This document shows, one piece after another, positions 1-12,200 of a DNA stretch of 64,000 bases. The stretch's first letter is position 1, and every line of letters begins with the position of its first letter. The DNA lies in assembly GCF_040807025.1 (NCBI RefSeq), contig NC_090943.1, positions 24,953,213 to 25,017,212 of the forward strand. Direction: 5' to 3'. The DNA comes from Struthio camelus (Eukaryota > Chordata > Aves > Struthioniformes > Struthionidae). The notes beneath the pieces are model-generated. The model searched no databases and was not told where the DNA came from. It saw nothing but the letters and a program-made list of their open reading frames with translations. The position numbers and the translations under genes were made by a program.

Positions 1-108
1 TTGGCATAAATTCTTTGCAATAGAGGATGGGCTTGTCTTACCTTGATTGACTTGCATAGCTATTGCGTGTTGTACTTAGTTAATTTTTTTGTATTTTGTT
101 TACTATAG

Positions 109-233
109 AGAGAAGGTGGCAACAGAGAGATCTGGGAATGCTATTTTGGACATGAACCAATTCCGAATGCTCTTTTGCACTTGCAAGATTCCTGGAGTTA
201 CCAGAGACTCAATCTGCAATTATTTTAAAACTG
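109..233 (+). CDS. CROT: CROT window exon 1
   Basis: The acceptor is tactatag and the donor ctg/gtaaac. The first base completes an Arg codon begun in an exon outside the window. The exon encodes EKVATERSGN then DMNQFRMLF and PGVTRDSI, the conserved choline/carnitine acyltransferase segment, and ends with the first base of a Glu codon. Confidence 0.93.
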
Positions 234-3200
234 GTAAACAAATGCAAATTGTGGGTTAATACAAGCAAATGATTTTCCATTAGGGGGCTAACGGAACGGT
301 CATTACAATCATAAAATATTTGCTTTCTGAAGCATTGGGTCGGATACTGGTTTTTGAATGCTTATGTAGGGAATCAAATAATAAATCTAACCTACTAATG
401 CCCTTCTTGGTGTAATGTTTAGTATTTAGTTAATGTTAAAAGAAGACTTTACTTCAAATAGTATGTTACCAGCCTGATGCCCGTAGCAAGTGCGCTAGCA
501 TTAAGAATTGGAAAAAGACAAATGCGGTGTGTTACAGATGTGGGTGAATTCCACGTATAAAATGGACAGAATTTCAGCCTCATTTGTAGTTGCATCTTTC
601 TTCTCACAGTGATTTTTGTGGAATATGCTCCCATATAGTTTGATGGGATGCTTCCTACTTATTTTCTGTCGTCGTGCCATTTCATGGCTTGGTCACGTAC
701 TTCCCTTTTCGGTTTTGAAAGTATTCCACAGTGATTCTCTTTCTCTCCCAGAACAGTTCTCTGGGCTACAGGGTCAAGAACTAGAGAAAAGGTGTAATGA
801 TCTTATTCATCCTCCACTAACAAATCTTGTAATATTAGTAATCAGCTGACTAAAATCATACGCATAGTCTGATTCATCCAGAGGTCTTCAGGAGCATTCC
901 TCTAGTGAATCAGGGGAGATGTGAATTCCTGCAAAACTCTGGACTTCTAGCAGAAAGAGGGATTGCTTTGGTCGATATAAGTTATTTAAAGAAACTTCTA
1001 TACAACAGAGCATGATGAGAAGATAGAGGGTTGCAGGCAAGTTTCAGTTTTTTTTAACTTAAGGTTACAATGGAGTCAGTTTAAATACCAGAGTATAGAA
1101 TAAACATCCAGATGGTCAAAACTCCAAACATCCTGTTATGATTACACTTATCAAGCAAAGCATTAAGCAGCTGTGATCCTATGGAGATACAAGTCATTCA
1201 TATCCCTTTTCTGCTTTAAAATATTCTAAGATGTTTGTTAAAGGATCTTACTTCATCGCTTTTCACATGTCATATGCAGCAGGTGAAATTTATTTCCATG
1301 TAGATTGTCTGCCTCCAGATTAAATATTTAGTTCAATTAGTTGTCTTGGTTCTCTCTGTGATTGGTGGAGAGATATGAATACCTCCAGAGAATGATTCAG
1401 GTCATCCAGATATGCAGGTATCTAAAATAGGCAGAAGGAATTGCCTGCTGGAGAGGGATCTCTTTCTATTCTTTGGCTATAGAGAGGGTTAGCATAGTCT
1501 GAACACATAAAGTAGGATTCGAACTGTGGAGCGAGACAGCTAAAAGTTGACAGCTAATGTTGGCTTGATGTCGAATATCCCACTAAAATGAAAGCAATAG
1601 AGCCTGATCAGTGCCTCAGAGAACTGTTAGTTCATCCTGCAGCACACGCTTTAATGGAAACAGATGAAGAGCTTCCTAGATTTCATTAAGTGTTTTGAGT
1701 GGGTCAGACACTTAATTCTAGGTATCATAATTTCCATGCTTAATTCTGCTCCTTGCTTTAGACAGATAAAGTTAGGAAGATGCTGCCTAACGTATGCTAA
1801 TTCATCATCATCCTTTATGGTTTTTTTTATGTTAGAATATAACTTCTTGATCTGTGAAAATGAAGCTCACATGAAATAATAGATTTCCCCCTGTCCTTAA
1901 ATCAGACATGTCTAGATTTGTATTGTCTGATTTGGAAAGTAGGTACCTTATGTCTAAGATTAAAGTTTTTGTGGAGATACATTCAATGGAATGCTTGTGA
2001 ATAAAGCAGCATGCATTTCTCCTTTTTCCCAAGACAAAGGTCTGGGCTAGACTACACATAGCACAGGAGCTTAATTTGAGAAGAATGTAACCATGTTTCC
2101 TGGGGTTTTAACATCTGTTTTTTCTTAGAACCTTTTCCTACTCTTTAAGTGTTACCTTTATATATGGGTGGATTTGGTAAAGCAAGATGGTGGCTAGTGT
2201 GGGCCAGCATCACCTGTATTTCTGTATAGGGGCCAAATTTGTGTGTCAGCGCTCCCTTTTTACAGATTTGCGTGTGCTGATTAAGTCCCATTGACTTGTT
2301 TTTCTGTCTGAGTTCTTGAGCTGCATATCTGCAACTGGCTGCATAAACACGGTGAGAACTGAAGGATTCAGTTCAGTTTCTCACATATAAGTGCCATTTG
2401 AGACTCCTTTAGGTTTCCTGGAGTTCAGAAGGGCACAGGTTTCATAGGTCCTGTATTATACCGGGGGGTTAGCAGATGCTTTAGATACTTAAATGCATGT
2501 CACATGGCACTGCGTGTTTTTGTATGGGCAACTGAGTCGAGCAGTGTCTCAGTGACATGCTTATTGCATTATATTCATATTTACTTAAAAAAAAATGTGC
2601 AATGATCTTAATCTGGTCAGCTTTCAGAAACTAACACTTGTTTTTGCAGAATGTTCCTGCCTACAAGATGCACAAATAACTGACTACTAGGTTATAACCA
2701 TGACTTGAAGTAGTTAATAACAGTGAAAGCTATGTACTTCCGTAGATTTTTTTCCTGACAGTTTTAAAAAAAAATTTCAAAACTGCTCTAAAATCATGCA
2801 GTTGGTCTGTGAAAGTTATTCTTTTGGTCTCGGTTCCTGTTTTTAACTCTATAAAGTCTGTTTCATGTTGAACAAAAATGGGTCTACAGGTCTCACTGAG
2901 TGATCTTTTTCCTGTATCTGTCACTCACTTTATCGTCAGTGTTGGGTTCTTATATTTTGTTTTGTTTTGTTTTTTCTTCATTTCAGAGACTGAAGGTGAA
3001 TGCCCGTCTCACTTAATAGTCCTGTGTCGAGGCCGAGTGTTCGCCTTTGACGCTGTACATGAAGGCAATATACTGACTTCTCCAGAGATTTTCAGGTTTT
3101 CAGACTATCCTGTTTCAACTAAGCTGTTGTTTTTGAGCTACATACCAAAGAGGGTCTCTTTTTCTCTGTTCCCCTCACCCCCCAAAATTGTATCCCCTGT

Positions 3201-6200
3201 AGCTGAAGGTTCAGATTTCAGTAAATTCTGAATCAGTGAATGGCATATTTTTGTTTTGAAAGCTGACAATCTTGTGCTTTTGTTATATACCCTAGAACGT
3301 CATGCAAAAATGAAGATGTTTCGATAGGGAGTGTGATTTGTGTGTGAAGTTTTTTGGCATGGACCTATCAGGATTATAAGTAACATCATTCCTTTCAAGA
3401 CTAATCCATATTGATAATTCTCATTGCTACTTGATCATTGTCAAAGAAAAAGCACTGCTACCCTTTTGACTACATTTCAAACCTAGTACAGGTGTGGTCA
3501 CTGTTGACAGGATTAGAGGGCTGCATTTCCTGTTGGTGAGTGCAGCAGAGACAGAAATGCTAGTATACAGTGACTGACAGTACTCTCTACTAGCTACAGA
3601 GCAGTGCAGCAGCATTTCACTCTCATTTCCTGTTTTTGTGCCATACCAGGGATAACCAGCCTTGTTTGTCCTCTTTCATACTCCTGAAATGCTGCCAAGG
3701 AGCAGAGAGAAAGAATTTGCCCCTTTAGATGGTAAATTTCAGTACTGCTAGTGCAACTAGCGATGTTTGCAGCTTTTCTCTGCCACCTCTCTTGTCTCCC
3801 AGTAAATCACAATTGTATGCGGATGTGCCAGTTTTTCAAATAGGCAATACAGTTGCAGCCACAAGCTTTTCTGTGCTGTTGGCCAGAGTCTGATATCACT
3901 TATACAGAGGCAGTTCCAGCGTAAAGTGTCTTCAGATCAGTTCAGAACCTCTACACGTCTACTTCCTGGAGAGGGGTTACATGTTTCGTCTTCTAGACGA
4001 AGAATTTACTGTGTTTGTGAAAGTGTCGCTTTTGGAGCGCGACAGAGGACTTTTGTCTGTAATTAACAAAAAATATGTCTGTTAAAATTAACAGGGTGAC
4101 TAATTTCCTTAGGGAAGGAAAAACTATAGTTAGAGCACCTCAAAAATCACTTTTCTGGGAAGTCTGGTATTTTAAGGCTTGCACAACTTATTTCGTATTT
4201 CAATCTATAGTCCTAATTTCTGTCGTGGTACATGTTAGATCAAGCAAGTGACAAAGAAATAAACAAACAGAATGCAGACAAAAAACTGTGAAAATGTATT
4301 AACTCAGTAATACCCCAAACCTAAAGCTCTTTATTATCTATAGGGGGGACAGTTGTTTGTCTTTGATAACCTCATCGTGAGTGTCTTATATTTTTGACAA
4401 CTGTTTAAGTAATGATCAGTGATGAAGTTTAATGAGCGAGAGTGCCACAACACAGAACAAGCAAGACTAGTGTCTGCATTCTTAAAGGTCTATAATTTGT
4501 GGAATGTCTTTCACAACAAAGGGAAAAGGAATCCAGAACTCTATGTGCAGGATTTGATTTGCAAACTAAAAATCCACTCTGTTAACAGCTCTTTAAAGTG
4601 TGAACGCAAGGAAAAGTTAGCAACAGAAGTATTCTTGTGTCATTCAGTCTCTCGATTTAGAATAAACTCTTTTAACTACTGTTCTGTTGTACATTTCAGG
4701 GTTTTTTTTTTTGAGTTGAAGTTTTGCCCTCATATCTAGGTAGTTGCTAGAAAAGCTGCAGAATTGCAAATGTCTGCTGCTAAGGAAAATTTGAGCTGTG
4801 CTGTTGAAGTCTTAATCTGGTTTGAAACTGGGTTAAATGCATAAAGAATACTTTAGGGTCATAATTGTTTACATGTCGGTTTGTACTGGGCTGGAAGCTG
4901 CAATTTGAACTAATCATTCTTGACTGAAAACGGAGCAGGCCTTCAGCTGCCCTTAGGTTCTGCAGGAGCTGATGGAACTTACTAAAACTTCTCATTAGCC
5001 TGTGAATGTAGAACAAAATTTCAAACTTAGATTAAAAAAAAAAAAGCGATCGTGATCTCATCTCCCTATTTTTTTTTTTTTTAATTTACAGGCAACTTAC
5101 ATATATCCAGAAAAAATGCCATAGTGAACCAGACGGACCAGGACTGGCAGCCTTAACAAGTGAGGAAAGGACGAAATGGGCAGAGGTTGGAATAATTCAG
5201 CAGTTGATTTTTCAGAAAAGTGTTGTAATTGCTGGAAATAGGGCATTTCACTTAGATCTCTCTTTTTATGCCATACAGATGCGTGAATATTTAATTGATC
5301 TTGATCCAAAAAATTTGACTCTTCTGGAAAAAATTCAGAGAAGTTTGTTTGTGGTCTGCCTGGATGATTCTAGTCCCCATGCAACTCCTGAAGACTACTC
5401 TGAGGTAGCTAAGGATTTTTGATAATTCTTACCTGGATGGTTGTAATATAAGAATTTCTTCTGCAAATGTGCATACTCTTTCTGTGGTAAAATAGCTCCT
5501 CTTGCTGCTCTAGAACAGAGAAAATGAGGCAGATAAGTGTGCAGATAGTATTTCTTGTTGATTCACAGGTATATTCAAGTAGTTCTAATTGTTAGACTAT
5601 TGGAAGTGAGAATGGATGAAATCTACCTACGTAATCTGATAGCCCTCCATGCTCCAGGGTCTTCAGAAATATAGTCACCAACTTTTTACTACTCTTTTAA
5701 TTTAAAACATGAGGCTTATAATCATGTTTTGTCTTCAGCTGATTACAGATGTCTTCTCTCTCAGACCAGCCTCACCATCTTAGTATAGGCTTGTTTTCAC
5801 TGACAGAGTGTTGGCAGTCTACTCTACCCACGGTATGTAACTTTTTCTTTAGGTTACGAGGCTGGGGCTAACAGGTGATCCCACTATACGCTGGGGAGAT
5901 AAATCCTACAATAGCATATTCTTTTCCAATGGAACCTGTAGTGCGTTCTGTGATGTAAGTTAAATTTTTTTTCCCCTTATAGACCTTTCAAGTGCTTCTT
6001 TAAGTGCTTCTTTACTGTAAACTTTCAGAGTAATATTTCTAGTGCGTTTAATGCATTCCTTTTTAGCACAGGCTTGTTTACCAGGTACCTTGTCTGGCAA
6101 ACTTCCAAAAGCAGTCTGCTTTTACAGTGTTTGTTATTATACCATACCTGAATTAAGAACATGAGTTGTGAAATCATAATCTTATTTCTGAAAGTATTTA

Positions 6201-9200
6201 ATGAGGGAGTTCCGAAGAGAGGAAATACATTGCACAAGGCGTATTAAAATTAATTCTTTGTATTACATACCTGTTTGCCGAGCTGTGTTTTCAGTCTCGG
6301 AAAACCCTTCTCGAATGGCCAGGATCCAACATCCTGCCCGAAGCCTGCTTCTCCGCAGCGGTGCTGTTTTGTGTTTCCCTATCTGGCTGCAGAGCAGTCA
6401 AAACAGTAGGTGGACTTACAGTAGTTCTACCTGTATTGTAGAAGAACTAGAAAAACAAGTCCAACACAGTGCAGTAATGCTATAGGAGAAAGAGTAGGGT
6501 AGGCAGAAAAAAGCAATTTGATCCACTTCCAGTTATATAAAAAATGTGATGTCTTGTCTTGTGTGATTCCAGCATTCCCCTTTGGATGCCATGGCTTTAA
6601 TTACCATGTTATCTTATGCCGAAGGCAAGATTATTGAAAATGAGGGAAGGTGGAAGGTATGTGTTCTCTAAGCTTTCAAATGTGGTGGTTAATGTGTCCA
6701 TCCTTATGTATAACGTTTTCTGTTTTCTTTCTTTCTTTCTTTCTTTCTGTCTCCCTCCTCCTCCCAGGGATCAGATAAAGTAAGGGATATTCCATGGCCA
6801 GAGGAACTTGTATTCACAGTGGACCAAAAAATTATAAATGAAATTGGACGTGCTAAGGAATCATATTACAAAAAGGTGGACTTTGTTGCTGCTTCTCTTT
6901 TTAGTTGTCACTGAAATTTTCATTCTATTTGCATGTTTTTATCTGGCCTTTCTCAATGCCAGAGAACAGGGAGGAATGTGTACTAGTGATTTTTGATTTG
7001 AACCAGGGGACTTACACCCATGATAAATTTGTTCCATTGTTTCAGTTTTTTTCTTTTTGAAGCTGAGTGTGTTTTATTCATTTAAATGGAGTTGTGATTT
7101 TTGCAGTTCTTGACTTCCTCTGTAGTTACGCCTGCTGTGGTTTGACAGGTATCTGACCTGCAACTAGTGAATTATGCCTTCACGTCCTTTGGAAAAGCAT
7201 TGATTAGGAAGAAGAAACTTCACCCCGATACATTTGTGCAGCTTGCCCTCCAGCTGGCTTATTACAAATGTCATGGCCGGTAAGAAGAGTGCATTGCTCA
7301 GGGTAGGAATGAAAAAATTAGATTCTTGACAAATGGGATGGATCTGGAGATACAGAAGGCCCTGCAATGCCACCGCATAGTTTGCTGAGGTTATATGAGA
7401 GTGAAGAAGTAGTGTTTCTTTACTGTAAAAATTGGGTGGGGCCTTACTTTGTGCCACTGAAATCTATGGGGCTTGTGCCCTAGGATTCAGGAAAAGTGTG
7501 CCCTTCTGCCCATGGGGATTATGCGTGCACATATTGTGGAATGGGGGGCAGAAAACAATCCGTGAAAGCATGTATTAAAGCAGTAGAATGTAAATAATTG
7601 AGTAAATTCCTGACTCGCAGTTGATCAGGATTCTTTAATGCCAAACAGTTGCTCAGTTACAGCCACCAGCAAAATAGTTAGTCTTCCAAGCCTGTAAAAA
7701 GCCTCACAAACCTCACTCTCTCACTTTTTCTTGAGCACCATAGGATGTGAAGTTTGGGGCAGAATAATAGAGTGATAATAATAGATAGTGACCATCCAAA
7801 TGCCTGGCTCTGTTTTGGGTATGTCATTTTGGTTTGTATTCTCAGTAAAAGGCAGCGTTCTTCCTGATGATGGTGCTCTCAAATTTCTCTTCTCTGGCTA
7901 GCACGGATTGTGGCTTCTGTGAGTTGTTACTGACCTGGCGAGTATTGCTTGCTTCAGGAAAAAAAGGTTTCGTTATATGAGCATGATGCTTAGTCACTAA
8001 GGGTGCTAGTCTCGTCAGAAGAAAGGTCACGAGCTCTCACAGTTCACAGAACACTGGAATAAATTAATTGTCTGCCTAAAATAGCCTGTAAAGCCTGTTT
8101 TAAAATCCCTTTTATGTGACATGTAAAGTACATATTAAATGGTAGACTTCCCTAAGGCTAGGGACCCTCCGGAGCAGCTACATAGATTGTGTTATGCAAC
8201 AGATAAGGATCTGAACTTTTGTCTTTTCAAACATAAGCGGTATTTCCCAATGCTTTTATTTCAAGCGTATCTCATCACTTTTTGAATTGTTGGATGATGT
8301 AGATAGTTTCTGTTGTTGTTGTTGGAAGTACATAATGAAATTGAAGCTTGCATTGTTTCTGCTTATTTACACTAGAAACTGGTGGATCTGTAATCTGCAA
8401 AAAAATAACCGTGACAGTGCAGCCTTTTCAAGACATGATTACAGTACTGGTGCTTTTTCAGTCATTTGTCTCAAAAGCTTGCAGCTTCTTTTTAGATACA
8501 AAATTTTAAGAAAATTAGTGGCTTACTGATACGTATAATTGGGCTTAATGTGTAGGAAACTTCACAGAACTTTTTCCTTTAGAGAGAGAGAGAGCAAAGA
8601 GTTTTGTTGAGATAATGAGATACTCTTCCCTAATTTTTCTTCTTAGTCCGGGCTGCTGCTATGAAACTGCCATGACCAGGCGTTTCTATCATGGCCGCAC
8701 AGAGACCATAAGATCATGCACTGTGGAAGCAGTGGAGTGGTGCAAATCCATGCTGGATCCTTCTGCCAGTGTAAATATGCTTTAACCATAATGCATTTAG
8801 AAGGCCTGTCATTTCCTCTGCTTATAATTCATTTTACTGTTATCTCATTAACAGGAGTTGATCTATTTCCAGTGCAAAAAATTTCAAATGTTGGGTTGCC
8901 TGAAGGCTGGCTCTGGTCTTTGTGACTGAGATGAGCTGTAATGTGTTGACTTGCTTTTATCTTCTATTCTATTCACCTTTTGGTTTCATATCTTAAGCTA
9001 TATTTGCATTGGTTCCCACCCAGCTACTTTCTGAGGCATGTAAATCGATGTCTTCTGCTGTGGGGCTGTTACGTTGTTGTTTTATTTTAAGCGAAATGGG
9101 GAAATGTTAACCTAATTGGTGAGTCTGAGAGCAGGGTTGAACTCTGCTCGTGCCCTGTTGGCAATAGGGATGTATTCCAGCGTGTCTCTGAACAGCTGAA

Positions 9201-12200
9201 CCAGTGACCTTTTCTCCTCCCAGCCGCTACGCTCCTGGACTTTGCCTGGCAAAGGATTTCATGCCTTTCTTGCCAAGTGAAAACTGTACAAAAGCTCTGC
9301 TAGATACTGCTAGGTACTTTGCAAAAAATACATTCTTTTGTCTCAGCTTTTCCTTTTTCCCCAGGTGAGCCCACTATCTTGATTTTTATCCAAATCCAGC
9401 AGTTACTGGCCAGGTTGCACACTGTCTGCTGCAGTCTTTCATACTATGAAAAAAGTTGCTTCTTAAGTAGGAAAAGAGCTACTGAGATCTAACATCTTAC
9501 AAGTCTTAGGATCTTGGTTGTGCAGAGATGTTTCCCAAAGCATCTGTTACTAAAAGCTGCATTTGTTTTCTATTCTCTCCGTTTTTAACATGTAAATTTC
9601 AGTTTAAAATAGAAAAACCATTATGGTAGGCAGAACTGCTGGCATGGAAATAATGTTTCTATCAGTAGAGAGAAGTTGGGAATGCAGCTGGCATCTCCGT
9701 ATGTTTTAATTAGAGTAAAAAAGAAAGAAAAAGCATGACAGAAGTGCAACCTCTTCACAGTTTGTTTTTTTCTTTTTTTGGCATGAAAATTGATAATCAC
9801 TTACATGCAGCTGCACCTGCTAAAAAGCTAATGTGTTTTTAAATAAGTGATATTGTGGTAAATTGTTGATTTTGATTTCCGTAGTTCATAGTGGACACTT
9901 TATTGTTTCAGCTTGTTTGGGAGAGAGTGTGAAGTTAAGAATACTGGAATTGCTAGAATCTGTGAAAGGGGAAAACTTACTGATGTGTTTCCTGATGTGA
10001 TATTCACCTAGATTTTGTTTTTTATTTTTACTTGTCTCCTCTTACTTTACACAGGCTTATCAACGGCAACAACTGATGCTTAAGGCATTTGCAAAGCACA
10101 ATAAAATGAGGAAAGAGTGTGAAAATGGAAAAGGTATTTTATATTCAAAAATAATTGTTCTCCTAGTGAGTGAAAAGGGAATATTGCCACATGCAGATAC
10201 CTTTCTCTGTCTCCTTGCTGTTAACCCAAGGAAAAACTACCCCTTAATAGTTTATATTTAAGTAATTTTTGGGAGAAGAACCAAATCCTAGTCTTTGCAC
10301 CCTTCCATGTGCCCCAAAGACAAATTCACTTTGAGTATTCATTCACTTTTTCTGTTCTACTAAACATTATTCCAGAGTATTCTCTGGCCAGATAGTATAC
10401 TTGACTGGAAAGCGAGACATGAAGTCTCTTAAGGTGGAGGAGAGAATTGGGTGGGATTCTGTCCCTCCTGTATTAGCACGTTAAGCTGTTCAACAAAGGA
10501 GAAGTAACAAAAATGATCACCTGATGAACCTTCATGCTCTCTCTGTCCTTCTTGCTGAGTTATGTAGGCGACTGTGGCCTTGAAAGCGTGCTGTTCATCC
10601 TTTCTAAGTAATTGCTGACAATGATTCAGTTTCACTGTGTGCCTCTTTGACTGAAATGGAAGTTTTCTTAGTTTTTGTTTTCCACAGCAACTGTTTTGGG
10701 TTTGTGTTACTTGGCTCATTTGCGTTTGAGCTAAGTGTTGCAAGCTGAATGTGATGAAGGCCTTAGATCAAACATTTGGGAAGTGTTTTTGTGTACTGCA
10801 GCCTGAATCTTGTTGGATTTTTCTGCACGGCTCAGTCATCTATCTGTCCTTGACTTGCTCTTTGAGCTTCCAGCTATCCAGCCCAGGAAAAGCAGAAAAT
10901 CAGGAAACGGTGCTCTTAATGATGCAGTATTTGCATTTCTTTGACAGGATTTGATCGTCATCTTCTGGGTCTCCTACTCATAGCACAGGAGCAAGGACTC
11001 CCAGTGCCAGAACTTTTTGTGGATACTGCGTTTGCAACTAGGTAATTGGTAGTCTTGTCTTGTGAGGAATTCCTTGATACTGAAGATTTTGTTAAATTGG
11101 CATTAAGTGTGCTGATTCCGTGATCTGCAGAACAAAATAACTTTTTTGTAAAGGTCACTTTGTTTTAAGCTAGCCTTAAAAACATTGCTTTTATTTATTG
11201 TTAATTTACAGTGGAGGAGGTGGGAATTTCGTTCTTTCAACTAGTCTGACTGGCTACACTAGTTTTAATGGATCTGCACTTCCTATGGTGCATCATGGCT
11301 ATGGCTTTTTTTATTCAATCAGAAATGACAGGTAAGAATACAATTTCATTTTGGGTTTAGCTCTGTCAGTATCACAAGGAGAAGGACGGCTAGAATGAGG
11401 GAAGGAAAAGACAGAAGAAACAAGGTTGAAGTGTCAGAAAGGGTTGTGAAGTGAGGTAGATGAGAAACGAGAATAGAGGCATTAACATTCTGGGAAGGAG
11501 TGTGTGGGAGGGTGGAAGGACAAACAGTGGCAGTGAGGTGAGTACCGAGGTACAGACAGTGAGCAGAAAGAAAAGAGCGAGGAAGATGAAAGAAGGAGGA
11601 ATAGAAAAAGTTAGCTTATTTTAAAATAAGCTTTACTTTTAGAGACCATTAAAGGAACACATGCAAGTATGTTTTTAAAAAGTAGTAATTGACAGATGGT
11701 TATAGAGTATGGGGGAACGCACCGTCCATCTCTCTTGGCAGTGACTCAAAGCAGACCTCTGAGTAAGGAGAAGCTGAAACATCTGGATTCACTTTTTATA
11801 AAATGGTAGAATCTGAAAAGAACCAATTTTGTCTTTTTAGTCTTATGGACGAAAATTATTGCTTGTTCATCAGATGTAATAAACTACTTGATTATATTTA
11901 TAATATATTGAGATTACTTGCTATTTTGTGATTTAGGTGTAATTTATATGACTTGTTTTTAAAACTAAATATGAATTTTGTGCAGCTTGTATTCAGTCTG
12001 AGACTACAAATCATTCCTACTTTGACCTATCACTCTGTATAGATAAATAGGTCTAGGTCTAGGTTTACCTTCATTGGGTTAATAGAAAAAAGTACTTCAA
12101 ACCTTACACTAGTTGCAGAGAAGAAGTGTAATTCACAGTATTTTCAAAGCAGAAGAGCGATGCAACTAAATATGCATATAGAAGTGAGTATTGAAGTCGA

